Source: Bacteroidota bacterium | Lineage (GTDB): Bacteria > Bacteroidota > Bacteroidia > Bacteroidales > Bacteroidaceae | DNA length: 64,000 nt | Assembly: GCA_023415545.1 (NCBI GenBank) | Contig: JAEZKJ010000022.1 | Coordinates: 62,001-126,000, forward strand | Direction of reading: 5' to 3' | In this document: positions 37,092 through 47,303 of the stretch, one piece after another | How positions within the stretch are numbered: the stretch's first letter is position 1 | Layout: each line of letters starts with the position of its first letter | Made by a program: the position numbers and the translations under genes | Notes under the pieces: model-generated | The model's input: only the letters and a program-made list of their open reading frames with translations | Told to the model about the DNA's origin: nothing | Databases searched by the model: none

Positions 37092-40000
37092 ATGAAGAAA
37101 AAGTATGTACGCTGGATATTATGGATCGTATCATCACCATTCATATTATTCTTTATTTTATGTATACTTATCTATTTGCCACCAATACAGAATTATCTAG
37201 TTGATAAGACAGCTGAAATAGCCTCTAGAAAGACTAAGATGAATATCTCTGTAGGTCATGTTTCGTTATCATTCCCTTTGGATTTGGTAATGAATGATGT
37301 AAAGGCTATCTCCTCTGCCAAAGATACTTTACTCGAGGTTGATAGATTGCAGGTAAATGTGCAGCTGCTCCCTTTACTAAAAAAGGATATCGAGATAGAT
37401 GGTATCTCTATTAAGCATGCCTTAGTTAATAGTATGGATTTGATTCATGGTATGACAATTAAAGGTAGGCTAGGAGAGTTCTATTTATCAAGTCATGGTG
37501 TGAAATTAGATCCCGAAACAGCTATTGTCGATAATGTTCTTCTTAAAAATTCAAATATCTCTTTGTCTATTACTGATACTACATCTACTGATACAACAAA
37601 GAGCGCACCTACTTATTGGAAGTTTATACTTAAAAAAATAGATGTTCAAAATGTTGCTTTTGATTATTCTTCACCACTTACAAATAGCCACATTAATACA
37701 CATCTTGATAAAATTGCTCTTAGGAATGGTTATATAGATCTCCATAAGCAACTATACTCTTTACAGACTCTTTATGTTAATAACGGAAAGTTCCGTATGA
37801 ATGATATAAAGAGTAGTGAAAATGACACTTTAGCCACAAAACAAGGCGGGATTGATCCATCGGATATCCGATTATCGGATATTAATATACAGGTCGATTC
37901 ACTCTTTTATAAAGGGAACAACATAAAGGCAAATATTAGAAATGTGTCGTTGAAAGAGACGAACTCGAAGCTCAATGTCATTTCTGTAAAAGGAGATATA
38001 AACTCGAATGACAGAACAATAAATGTTTCCGACTTTGAGATTAAGACTACAGATTCCTATTTTAATATGTTGGCTTCTATAGATTGGAATGCTTTCGAGA
38101 GTAAGAATCCGGGTATAGCTTCCTTACGTTTGAAAGCCGATATTGGTAAACCAGATATGATAAGGTTGATGGGTGGTGCTGATGAAAAGTTCATACAGAA
38201 ATACCCTTCTATGCCTTTAAAAATAGTTGCTGGAGTTGATGGAAACATGGAAAGTCTTAACATAACCTCTTTTCATGCTACTCTACCACAATCGTTTGAT
38301 ATAATGATGGATGGTAAAATTCTTCATGCTGCAAATAATATTGATCGTGATGGACAAATCAGTTTAAATGCAAAGAGTGATAATATTGAATTTCTTGCTC
38401 CACTAGCCGGTGGAATGGTAATCCCATCTGGAACAAGTCTTAATGGTACCTTTCTTTTGAAAGGGACAGCGGTTAATGCTGATTTCCTTTTAAAACAGTT
38501 TAATTCTGCAATAGTTAATGACTCAATACTTAATAATGATTCACTCTTCTCTATTCCTCCAGTTGAAAAGGAGTTGCCAAGTATAAAAGAGTTCCATGAT
38601 AATAATGCTTTACGTATGTTAGCATTTTTTGATTGGGATAAAGAGAGTTATGAAATAGACCTTTCGGCAAATGAGTTTGATCTTAATAAGTTCTTCCCAA
38701 ATGATACTTTGAGCATATTATCAGCCAAGGCTTATGCTAAAGGAGATGGGTTTGATATATTCTCTAAAAAGACATCAATATCTGCAAAAGCATCCATTAG
38801 GCAATTTGAATATGGATCATACGATTTAGCAGGATTAAATTTTAATTTATCACTATCAGATAATAATATAATTGCTGAAACATCGATAGATAATAATGCA
38901 ATGAATATTTTAGCTGATGTGGAAGGTCTCCTAGAGAAAAAGAGAGTAAAGATTGATTTAAATGCAAATATAAAACGTCTCGACTGGCAAGAATTAAAAT
39001 TGGCCGATGTTAGATTTCAAACATCCCAACAAATAAAAGTCACTTTCGATACTAACATGGAGGAAAGTTTCTCGGTCGATGCGTCAATGATAAATACAAC
39101 AGTTACTGCACCAAAGAGGCAATTTAAAACAAAAGATCTTTATGTTGGGTTGAAAACTAATGCCGATTCTACATTTGCGTATGCTAAAGCAGGTGATTTA
39201 GACTTCTCTATCTCAAGTAAAGAGCATTTAAATAAACTTTCGGATGATATTACCATATTTTTAGATCAACTTCTTAAGCAATGGGAAATTAAGCACATAG
39301 ACCAAGTAGCAATTAAAAAATATCTGCCTTATGTTTGTATGACCATATCAGCAGGGAAAGATAATCCTATTTATAACTACTTATCGTTAAAGGGTATTGC
39401 CTTTGACAAGTTGTTTATGGATATTGACTCCTCACCATTAGATGGAATTAATGGTTCATCATATATTTATGGATTGCATAATGATAGCCTCGCTTTGGAT
39501 ACGATATATCTTGATATTGAACAGGATGTATCGGGTATTAAATTTTATAGTGGCGTAACTAGTGTAGCTCGTAAAAATCAGGAAGCTTTTGATGCATCTC
39601 TTGAAGGATCATTGATGGAGAATAAGGCTCAGTTACTTTTCCAATACTTCAATGGCAAAAAAGAGCAAGGAGTTTATTTAGGTCTTATGGCTGACCTATA
39701 TCAACATGGTATTAAATTGCATCTATTTCCTAAGAACCCTACTATAGTTTATAGGCCATTTAATCTAAATACAGATAACTATATTTTCCTTGGTAATAAA
39801 GGTAAGATTCATGCAAATGTCCGACTTATTGATGATAATGGAAGTGGATTAAGTTTCTTTACTTATGACAACGACTCGACAACATTACAGGATATGACGC
39901 TTGAATTAGCAAATATTAATCTCGATGAAATAAGACGTATTCTTCCTTATATGCCCAACATGCAAGGAAAGCTTGGAGGTGATTTGCACTATATCAAGAC

Positions 40001-41783
40001 AATGGAACACTCCACATTCAGTAGTACAATGCAGTTGAATGACTTTGTTTATGAGAAGACTCCACTGGGCGATTGGGAGATGAATGGAGTTTATATGCCA
40101 GGAGAGAATAATGATCACCATATCGATGGGTTCATTACACGTGATGGAAACGAAATTATTAGGCTGAATGGACTTTATCTCAATAGTGAAAATGGTAGCG
40201 GAAGCGTAAATGCTTCTGTAAAACTTGAGAAGTTCCCACTGGATATTATCAATCCATTTGTCCCTGATAAATCACTTGAGTTTACCGGAGATTTCGATGG
40301 TACTTTGTCAATGAAAGGTAGTGTTGCTAAACCACAATTCAATGGAAATCTATCAATGGATTCGGTTACTCTATTTATGCCTGAGCTATCGGCACGATTC
40401 CGATTCGATAATCGTCCTGTCCGTGTGGTAGATAGTAAGATGACATTCGATAAGTTCAAGATCTTCACAAAAGGAAATAATCCTTTCACAATAGATGGTT
40501 ATGTTGATTTAACTGACTTCAGTAAGATAAATCTAAACCTGGAGATGAATGCAAAAAATTATGAACTTATAAATTCACCTCGTTCTCGTCGTTCTATAGT
40601 ATATGGAAAGATGTACGTAGATTTTGATGCCCGTCTTCGTGGACCTATTCAAGAGATGAATATGAGGGGTAATATGAATATTCTTGGCAAGACCAATTTT
40701 ACATATGTCATGAAGGATTCTCCACTTACAGTGAACGATAGATTGAATGACATGGTAACATTTGTCAATTTCAAAGATAGTGTAGTGGTTGATAATGCAC
40801 TGCTTACACCTGTTTCAATAAATGGAATGGATATTGCGCTAACTTTACATATTGACCAAGCTGTTCAAGCCAGAGTGGATCTTACTGCCGATGGCTCAAA
40901 TTATATGATGCTTGAAGGTGGTGGTGATTTGGCTTTCCAATATACTCCTCAGGGTAATATGGTGTTGAATGGGCGTTATTCACTTATTAGTGGAGAGATG
41001 AAATATCAGATTCCTGTTATACCTTTGAAAACATTCTATATTCAAAATGGTAGTTATCTTGAGTGGACAGGTAATCCATTGAACCCAACAATGAGTATTG
41101 TAGCTACTGAACCTATACGCGCTAATGTATCGGACAATGGTCAAACAGGACGTATGGTAACATTCAATGTAGGTGTTGATATCTCGAATAACCTTGAAAA
41201 TCCAGGTTTGGCATTTATTCTTTCTGCTGCCGACGATGGTGCTGTTCAAGAACAATTAAATGCTATGAGTGAAGAGGAGAGAGGCAAACTTGCTGTTACA
41301 ATGTTGGTAACAGGTATCTATGCTGCGGAAGGAAACTCTACCGGTGGATTTAATGTTAATAATACTTTGAACTCATTCTTACAAAGTGAAATATCGAATG
41401 TTGTAGGCAAAACAATGGATATTAATCTAGGAATGGAGACTGTTAATGATGGAGAGGGTGGTAGTAAGCGTACAGACTATAATTTCCAATTTGCAAAAAG
41501 ATTCTGGAATAATAGATTCCGTATCGTTATTGGAGGAAAGGTTTCAACAGGAAATACGGCACAACAGGACGAATCGTTTATTGACAATATCTCTGTGGAG
41601 TATCGTCTTGATAACAGTGGAACAAGATATATCAGATTTTTCTATGATAAAAACTATGATAGCGTACTTGAAGGTGAAATAACTGAGACCGGATTAGGTG
41701 TTGTACTAAGAAAAAAAATGAGTCGTTTAGGAGAACTATTTATATTTAAAAGGAGAAAAGATAATGTCACAGAGAGTCAGTAA
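37092..41783 (+). CDS. tamB: TamB-like translocation and assembly module protein
   Basis: 1,563 residues. A single N-terminal membrane helix (8-28) anchors it in the inner membrane. The rest is a long repetitive beta-rich periplasmic domain (AsmA-like start with NISVGHVSLSFP), and the C-terminal DUF490/TamB domain covers about 1150-1500 (GRYSLISGEMKYQIPVIPLK, then GNPLNPTMSIVATEPIRA). It is thought to bridge the periplasm and support outer-membrane protein or lipid transport. It overlaps tamL by 20 bp and comes first, so both are made together. Confidence 0.92.
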   Translation: MKKKYVRWILWIVSSPFILFFILCILIYLPPIQNYLVDKTAEIASRKTKMNISVGHVSLSFPLDLVMNDVKAISSAKDTLLEVDRLQVNVQLLPLLKKDIEIDGISIKHALVNSMDLIHGMTIKGRLGEFYLSSHGVKLDPETAIVDNVLLKNSNISLSITDTTSTDTTKSAPTYWKFILKKIDVQNVAFDYSSPLTNSHINTHLDKIALRNGYIDLHKQLYSLQTLYVNNGKFRMNDIKSSENDTLATKQGGIDPSDIRLSDINIQVDSLFYKGNNIKANIRNVSLKETNSKLNVISVKGDINSNDRTINVSDFEIKTTDSYFNMLASIDWNAFESKNPGIASLRLKADIGKPDMIRLMGGADEKFIQKYPSMPLKIVAGVDGNMESLNITSFHATLPQSFDIMMDGKILHAANNIDRDGQISLNAKSDNIEFLAPLAGGMVIPSGTSLNGTFLLKGTAVNADFLLKQFNSAIVNDSILNNDSLFSIPPVEKELPSIKEFHDNNALRMLAFFDWDKESYEIDLSANEFDLNKFFPNDTLSILSAKAYAKGDGFDIFSKKTSISAKASIRQFEYGSYDLAGLNFNLSLSDNNIIAETSIDNNAMNILADVEGLLEKKRVKIDLNANIKRLDWQELKLADVRFQTSQQIKVTFDTNMEESFSVDASMINTTVTAPKRQFKTKDLYVGLKTNADSTFAYAKAGDLDFSISSKEHLNKLSDDITIFLDQLLKQWEIKHIDQVAIKKYLPYVCMTISAGKDNPIYNYLSLKGIAFDKLFMDIDSSPLDGINGSSYIYGLHNDSLALDTIYLDIEQDVSGIKFYSGVTSVARKNQEAFDASLEGSLMENKAQLLFQYFNGKKEQGVYLGLMADLYQHGIKLHLFPKNPTIVYRPFNLNTDNYIFLGNKGKIHANVRLIDDNGSGLSFFTYDNDSTTLQDMTLELANINLDEIRRILPYMPNMQGKLGGDLHYIKTMEHSTFSSTMQLNDFVYEKTPLGDWEMNGVYMPGENNDHHIDGFITRDGNEIIRLNGLYLNSENGSGSVNASVKLEKFPLDIINPFVPDKSLEFTGDFDGTLSMKGSVAKPQFNGNLSMDSVTLFMPELSARFRFDNRPVRVVDSKMTFDKFKIFTKGNNPFTIDGYVDLTDFSKINLNLEMNAKNYELINSPRSRRSIVYGKMYVDFDARLRGPIQEMNMRGNMNILGKTNFTYVMKDSPLTVNDRLNDMVTFVNFKDSVVVDNALLTPVSINGMDIALTLHIDQAVQARVDLTADGSNYMMLEGGGDLAFQYTPQGNMVLNGRYSLISGEMKYQIPVIPLKTFYIQNGSYLEWTGNPLNPTMSIVATEPIRANVSDNGQTGRMVTFNVGVDISNNLENPGLAFILSAADDGAVQEQLNAMSEEERGKLAVTMLVTGIYAAEGNSTGGFNVNNTLNSFLQSEISNVVGKTMDINLGMETVNDGEGGSKRTDYNFQFAKRFWNNRFRIVIGGKVSTGNTAQQDESFIDNISVEYRLDNSGTRYIRFFYDKNYDSVLEGEITETGLGVVLRKKMSRLGELFIFKRRKDNVTESQ

Positions 41784-44082
41784 CATATTTTTGATTATTC
41801 TTTTAGGGCTGCTAGCCGCATGTTCCACAACAAAAAATCTTCCTGAAGGTGAGAAACTTTATGTAGGAATAAAGAAGACTACTATTGAGAATGAAGATAA
41901 GAGTGAAGCCGGTGTTACTGCTCTTGATGAAGTATTGGCTGCTCTGAATTATGCTCCCAATAACGCTATTCTTGGTAGCAGTTCTTTGAGGTTCCCTATA
42001 CCTTTTGGTTTATGGGTATACAATGATTTTGTGAAATATCAAGAGAAGAAAGGTATTGGAAATTTCATATTTAAGAAAATGGCTTCTAATCCTGTTCTTC
42101 TTTCAAAAGTCAATCCTTCGGTGAGAGTAAAAGTTGCTTCAAATCTTCTTCATGATTATGGCTTTTTTAACGGAACTGTAAACTATTCAGTTGTTGAAAT
42201 GAAGAATCCTAAGAAGGTTAAGCTAGAGTATAACATAGACATGGGCAGACCATACTTTATTGACTCGGTACATTATGTTAACTTCACTTTGAAAGAAGAT
42301 AGCTTGATAGACTCTAAAAGAAATCCAAGTTTGCTTAAAAAGGGAGTAAACTTTAGTGTATTATTATTGGAAAATGAACGTCAACGACTTAATGAAATAT
42401 TTAGAAACAGTGGATATTTTTATTATAGACCTGATTTTATAACCTATCAAGCCGATACAATAAACAAACCTGGATATGTTAGTTTGCGAGTATTACCTAT
42501 TGCTAACCTACCTGAGGTGGTAAATAGAAGATTTATTATAGGTAAAACATCAGTATACTTGAGTGGGTATAATGGTAATATTCCAAATGATTCTTTAGAA
42601 TATGATGGCATAAAAATATTTTATTCAGGTAAGAGACCAGGGTTAAAACCTTCTGTTCTTCGTAAAAGAATACTTTTCGATGAAGGTAGCTATTTTTCTC
42701 AAAGAAGACATACCAGTACACAGGACGCACTATCTAGACTTAATGTTTTCAAATATACAGAGTTCAAATATACTCCTAAAGATACTCTTCCTGGTTGTGA
42801 TACATTAAACGTAGTAATAAATACTATTTTTGATCAACCATATGATGGAGAATTGCAGTTCAATATTACATCCAAGAGTACTGATCAAACCGGTCCGGGA
42901 GCTGAATTCAATCTAACTCGTAGGAATTTTATGCGTACAGCGGCTAAGCTGAACTTCCAAATAAAGGGTTCGTATGAGTGGCAGATAAATTCTTCGGGTA
43001 TGAATGAGGGATCTAAAATGAACTCATATGAGTTGGGTACTTCAGTATCTTTGGAATATCCTAGCCTACTATTACCTTGGAAAGTAAATGAAAGTCGTCG
43101 TAATCTTCAGTCGCATACAACTTTTAAGTTATATGCCGATCAGCTAAATAGAGCTCGTTTCTTTAAGATGCTCTCATTTGGAGGTAATGTATCTTATGAT
43201 TTCAGAAGGAATAGAGTTTGGAAACATACAGTAACCCCATTTCGTTTAACCTTTAATACTTTAGAGCGAACTACAGCACGATTTGACTCCATTGTAGCAG
43301 AGAATAAATCACTTGCCATAAGTTTAGGTAATCAATTTATTCCTGCCATATCATATGATATAACTTATGATAATACTCCACTAAGAAAACGTAATAATTT
43401 ATGGTGGAATAGTTCGATTACCTCATCAGGTAATATCACTTCGTTGGCTTTCGCTGCTTTTGGAAAAGGATTTAAAGAGAAAGATAAAAAGCTATTGAAT
43501 AGTCCTTACGCTCAGTTCCTAAAATTTACTTCCGAAATTAGAACGCTTTTTAAGGTTGGTGAGAAGCAACATATTGCCACTCGTCTTATGGGAGGGGTGA
43601 TATATTCATATGGAAATATGAGTGTTGCTCCATATAGCGAACAGTTCTATATTGGTGGAGCCAATAGTATACGTGCTTTTTCTGTTCGTTCACTAGGACC
43701 AGGTTCTTACCACCCATCAGCTGATAATCGATATGGTTATATTGATGAAACAGGAGATATTAAATTTGAAGCAAATGTAGAATACCGTTTTCCTATACTT
43801 GGTAGCCTTTATGGAGCTACATTCCTTGATGCCGGTAATGTATGGTTATTGAAAAAAAGTGAGGATCGTCCAGGAGGGGAATTTTCTTTAAGTACATTGG
43901 GTAAAACAATAGCACTTGGAACAGGTGTAGGTGTCAGATATGATTTAACATTCCTTGTGTTACGTCTCGATTTAGGTATAGCTCTCCATGCACCATATGA
44001 CACAGGTAAAAAAGGATACTATAATATTCCGAAATTTAAAGATGGTTTGGGATTACATTTTGCCATAGGATATCCTTTTTAA
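41764..44082 (+). CDS. tamL: TamL: BamA/TamA-type outer-membrane barrel, lipoprotein form
   Basis: 772 residues. Lipobox LLAAC (Cys20) followed by STTKNLPEGEKLY, the arrangement that separates Bacteroidetes TamL from enteric TamA. POTRA-like segments cover about 130-370, and the Omp85 barrel about 400-772 with the conserved YIGGANSIRAFSVRSLGPG lid-lock motif region (RAFSVRSLGPG). An SD-like AGGAGA precedes the ATG, which lies inside tamB. Works with TamB in outer-membrane assembly. Confidence 0.93.
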   Translation: MSQRVSNIFLIILLGLLAACSTTKNLPEGEKLYVGIKKTTIENEDKSEAGVTALDEVLAALNYAPNNAILGSSSLRFPIPFGLWVYNDFVKYQEKKGIGNFIFKKMASNPVLLSKVNPSVRVKVASNLLHDYGFFNGTVNYSVVEMKNPKKVKLEYNIDMGRPYFIDSVHYVNFTLKEDSLIDSKRNPSLLKKGVNFSVLLLENERQRLNEIFRNSGYFYYRPDFITYQADTINKPGYVSLRVLPIANLPEVVNRRFIIGKTSVYLSGYNGNIPNDSLEYDGIKIFYSGKRPGLKPSVLRKRILFDEGSYFSQRRHTSTQDALSRLNVFKYTEFKYTPKDTLPGCDTLNVVINTIFDQPYDGELQFNITSKSTDQTGPGAEFNLTRRNFMRTAAKLNFQIKGSYEWQINSSGMNEGSKMNSYELGTSVSLEYPSLLLPWKVNESRRNLQSHTTFKLYADQLNRARFFKMLSFGGNVSYDFRRNRVWKHTVTPFRLTFNTLERTTARFDSIVAENKSLAISLGNQFIPAISYDITYDNTPLRKRNNLWWNSSITSSGNITSLAFAAFGKGFKEKDKKLLNSPYAQFLKFTSEIRTLFKVGEKQHIATRLMGGVIYSYGNMSVAPYSEQFYIGGANSIRAFSVRSLGPGSYHPSADNRYGYIDETGDIKFEANVEYRFPILGSLYGATFLDAGNVWLLKKSEDRPGGEFSLSTLGKTIALGTGVGVRYDLTFLVLRLDLGIALHAPYDTGKKGYYNIPKFKDGLGLHFAIGYPF

Positions 44083-44186
44083 TAATAAAAGAGTAATTTG
44101 TTATCATTTTTGACTGATTTATTACCAAATGAATCAGTAATTAATCTTATTTTTGTAATGTTAAATATTAATTTTAAATAAAAATT

Positions 44187-45098
44187 ATGAAGCCAACTCT
44201 TTTTCTTCTTGCTGCCGGTATGGGTAGCCGTTATGGAGGTTTAAAACAATTAGATGGACTTGGTCCAAATGGCGAAACAATTATGGATTACTCAATATAT
44301 GATGCAATTCATGCTGGTTTCGGAAAATTAGTATTTGTAATCCGTAAAGATTTTGAACAAGATTTTCGTGATAAAATTATATCAAAATATGAAGGACATA
44401 TACCTTGCGAACTAGTTTTCCAAGGATTAGATGCTCTTCCTGAAGGATTTACTTGTCCTAAAGAGCGTACAAAACCTTGGGGTACAAACCACGCTTTGAT
44501 GATGGGTGAAAGTGTTATCAATGAACCATTTGCTGTAATCAATTGTGATGACTTCTATGGTCGTGATTCTTACCAAGCTATGGGAAAATTCCTTTCTTCT
44601 CTTCCTGAAAACTCTAAGAATGTTTATTCAATGGTTGGTTTCCGTGTTGGTAATACTTTGAGTGAAAGTGGAACTGTATCTCGTGGTGTATGTGAAACAA
44701 ATGATAATAATCTTCTTACATCAGTGGTTGAACGTACAAAAATTCAACGAATTGATGGTGAGGTGAAATATCTCGATGAGAATGAAAATTGGGTAGCTAT
44801 TCCTGATACAACACCGGTAAGTATGAACTTCTGGGGATTCACTCCTGACTACTTTGCATATAGTACAGATTTCTTTAAATCATTCTTAAGCGATCCTAAG
44901 AATATGAGCAACATTAAGAGCGAATTCTTTATCCCTCTAATGGTTGATAAATTGATAAATGATGGTACAGCTACTGTTGAGGTGCTCGATACTACAAGCA
45001 AATGGTTTGGAGTTACTTATCCTGAAGATCGTCAGAGTGTAGTTGACAAAATTAAAGCTCTTGTAGAAGCTGGTGAATATCCGGAAAAACTTTTTTAA
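44187..45098 (+). CDS. Sugar-phosphate nucleotidyltransferase-like protein
   Basis: 303 residues with a Rossmann-type NTP-transferase fold. The N-terminal signature LAAGMGSRYGGLKQLDGLGP binds the NTP, and INCDDFYG carries the metal-binding Asp. Closest in style to glucose-1-phosphate thymidylyl/uridylyl transferases, but the sugar is not identifiable. Many Bacteroidetes carry a partner sugar kinase beside it; none is seen here. A -7 element TATTTTTG at 44148-44155 lies 31 bp upstream. Confidence 0.85.
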   Translation: MKPTLFLLAAGMGSRYGGLKQLDGLGPNGETIMDYSIYDAIHAGFGKLVFVIRKDFEQDFRDKIISKYEGHIPCELVFQGLDALPEGFTCPKERTKPWGTNHALMMGESVINEPFAVINCDDFYGRDSYQAMGKFLSSLPENSKNVYSMVGFRVGNTLSESGTVSRGVCETNDNNLLTSVVERTKIQRIDGEVKYLDENENWVAIPDTTPVSMNFWGFTPDYFAYSTDFFKSFLSDPKNMSNIKSEFFIPLMVDKLINDGTATVEVLDTTSKWFGVTYPEDRQSVVDKIKALVEAGEYPEKLF

Positions 45099-45118
45099 TA
45101 TAAGAATATAAGATCTAT

Positions 45119-45182
45119 GAGAGCGGATTAATGCTCTCTTTATATACTATAAATCCCCGCTAGATTATATCTAACGGGGATA
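45119..45182 (+). terminator. Two consecutive hairpins after the nucleotidyltransferase gene
   Basis: First stem GAGAGC / GCTCTC (45119-45138) followed by TTTATAT. Second, stronger stem ATCCCCG-TAGAT / ATCTA-CGGGGAT (45152-45181). The second is followed by a pyrimidine-rich run. The 323-bp gap up to fabI otherwise holds only AT-rich sequence and the fabI promoter element. Confidence 0.7.
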
Positions 45183-45386
45183 TCTCTTTGTTTTTATATG
45201 AGTTTCGTGTAATACTAACTTTTTATAATCCTTACGATGGAATAAATATTTATCACAATCACCAACTTTCATAGATTTATTCTGTTTTAGATGTTAATTT
45301 TATTTGTGATATGTTGATAATTAATTAAATCCATTAAATAAAATTGCTTTAAGTATTTAGAAATATTCAAATAAATATATTGTTTG

Positions 45387-45394
45387 TATATTTG
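45387..45394 (+). promoter_or_regulatory. -7 element (TATATTTG) for fabI
   Basis: Consensus match 27 bp before the fabI ATG; -33 partner not clear. Confidence 0.5.
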
Positions 45395-45421
45395 TCGCAT
45401 AAATTTCAATAATAATAGGTT

Positions 45422-46279
45422 ATGAGTTATAATTTGTTGAAGGGTAAAAGAGGCATTATTTTTGGTGCTCTTAATGAACAGTCGATAGCATGGAAAGTTG
45501 CAGAGAAAGCTGTTGCCGAAGGTGCAACAATAACTTTGTCGAATACTCCGGTAGCTGTTAGAATGGGCGAGGTATCAGCTTTAGCTGAAAAACTAAACTG
45601 TCAAGTTATTCCTGCTGACGCTACAAATGTTGACGATTTGACGAAAGTTTTCCAAGATTCAATGGAGATACTTGGAGGAAAAATTGATTTTGTTTTGCAC
45701 TCAATTGGCATGTCTCCAAATGTTCGCAAGAGACGTACATACGACGATTTAGATTATGATATGCTTGAAAAAACTCTTGATATCTCTGCAATTTCATTCC
45801 ATAAAATGATACAGTGTGCAAAGAAACTTGATGCTATCAATGAATATGGTTCAATCGTTGCATTAAGTTACGTTGCAGCCCAGCGTACATTCTATGGATA
45901 TAATGACATGGCAGATGCTAAATCATTATTGGAATCTATAGCAAGAAGTTTCGGATATATATATGGTCGCGAACATAATGTACGTATAAATACAATTTCT
46001 CAGTCACCTACAATGACAACAGCCGGTTCGGGTGTTAAGGGTATGGATAAGCTGTTTGATTTTGCAAATAGAATGTCTCCACTTGGTAATGCCTCTGCTG
46101 AAGAGTGTGCCGATTACTGTATAGTAATGTTCTCGGATTTAACTAAGAAGGTAACAATGCAAAACCTTTATCACGATGGTGGATTTTCGAGCGTAGGAAT
46201 GAGCCTTCGTGCAATGGCCACATACGAGAAAGGACTTGATGAGTATAAAGATGCTGATGGACACATCATTTATGGATAA
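45422..46279 (+). CDS. fabI: Enoyl-[acyl-carrier-protein] reductase (FabI)
   Basis: NADH-dependent last step of each fatty-acid elongation round. 285 residues. FabI-type cofactor loop GALNEQSIAW, catalytic Tyr-x6-Lys in YNDMADAK (distinct from the Tyr-x3-Lys of ordinary SDRs), and QSPTMTTAGSG substrate loop. Slightly longer than E. coli FabI (262). First of a run with a GldB-like gene and an RsmI-like methyltransferase. Confidence 0.94.
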   Translation: MSYNLLKGKRGIIFGALNEQSIAWKVAEKAVAEGATITLSNTPVAVRMGEVSALAEKLNCQVIPADATNVDDLTKVFQDSMEILGGKIDFVLHSIGMSPNVRKRRTYDDLDYDMLEKTLDISAISFHKMIQCAKKLDAINEYGSIVALSYVAAQRTFYGYNDMADAKSLLESIARSFGYIYGREHNVRINTISQSPTMTTAGSGVKGMDKLFDFANRMSPLGNASAEECADYCIVMFSDLTKKVTMQNLYHDGGFSSVGMSLRAMATYEKGLDEYKDADGHIIYG

Positions 46280-46288
46280 TAAGTGATA

Positions 46289-47290
46289 ATGATAAGAATA
46301 CTATATTATATTATTATAGCTATGTTTACTTTTGCTTCCTATAATTTATTAGGAAGCGAGAGTAAAATATCTACTAAAGACGTTATTAAAATAGATAGAT
46401 ACGATTGGTTGCAGTATGAGTTTGTAACAACGAATAGTGTTTCGGCGTTAAATAAAATGAATACTGAATTTTCTCAAGTTACAAAATTTCTTATTGAGGA
46501 TGTCTTATCCTTAGGTAAGGTGGACGACAATCATATAAATAGACGAATGAAGTTATATTTAAGTGATTCGACATTAATGAAATTAATGCAAGATGCACTA
46601 AGAGATTTTGAAGATTTAACACCAATAGAAAAACAACTTAATCTAGGCTTTTCAAATTTAAAAAAGGAGTTTCCCGACATAGTAATTCCAAAAGTTTATG
46701 CTCAATTTTCTGCTCTTAATCAATCAGTAGTAATTGGTGATAGTCTTTTAGGCTTTAGTATTGATAAATACTTAGGTGTAGATTATCCATTGTATAAAGA
46801 GTTTTATTATGACTATCAAACTCGCACTATGCGTAAAGATAGAGTAGCATCCGATTGTTTGGCATTCTACCTGCAGGGGCAATATCCTATAAGTGAAGAT
46901 TTTAGTAGTAATTTACTGGATTTGATTCTATATAAGGGTAAGGTATATTGGATTGTATCTAATATTCTTGAATACGACTCTTTTGATAAGGGATTAGGGT
47001 ATACAGAAAAAGAGAGTAAATGGTGCCATGACAATAAAGAGAGATTATTAGAAACTATCATTAATCGAGATAAATTATTTGTTGATGATAAATTACGTGC
47101 TAATGATTTTATCAATCATGACTCTTTACGAATACTTTTTGGCAATAATACACCTCCGGCACTATCAGTTTGGGTTGGAACAGAGTTGGTTGATAGGTAT
47201 ATGAAACAGAACGAAAATATATCTTTGAGTGAATTAATAAACTCGACTGATTATAAAAAAATATTATTGAATATAAATCATAGCATATAG
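46289..47290 (+). CDS. GldB-like protein
   Basis: 333 residues from ATG 46289 (a GTG at 46283 is the alternative, 335). N-terminal hydrophobic segment (4-20) acts as signal or anchor. Features that recall GldB, a gliding-motility lipoprotein of Flavobacteriia: central IEKQLNLGFSNLKKEFPDIVIPKVYA, quoted in parts (IEKQLNLGF, KKEFPDIVIPKVYA), LLGFSIDKYLG, LILYKGKVYWIVS, and the C-terminal SVWVGTELVDRYM. It lacks the lipobox Cys of true GldB. No other gld genes are in the window. In non-gliding Bacteroidales the role is unknown. Only 9 bp follow the fabI stop. Confidence 0.72.
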   Translation: MIRILYYIIIAMFTFASYNLLGSESKISTKDVIKIDRYDWLQYEFVTTNSVSALNKMNTEFSQVTKFLIEDVLSLGKVDDNHINRRMKLYLSDSTLMKLMQDALRDFEDLTPIEKQLNLGFSNLKKEFPDIVIPKVYAQFSALNQSVVIGDSLLGFSIDKYLGVDYPLYKEFYYDYQTRTMRKDRVASDCLAFYLQGQYPISEDFSSNLLDLILYKGKVYWIVSNILEYDSFDKGLGYTEKESKWCHDNKERLLETIINRDKLFVDDKLRANDFINHDSLRILFGNNTPPALSVWVGTELVDRYMKQNENISLSELINSTDYKKILLNINHSI

Positions 47291-47303
47291 TTTCATAGTA
47301 ACC

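Noticed and set aside
40175..40489. 104-codon minus-strand ORF inside tamB
   Set aside because: Shadow of the conserved TamB C-terminal region.
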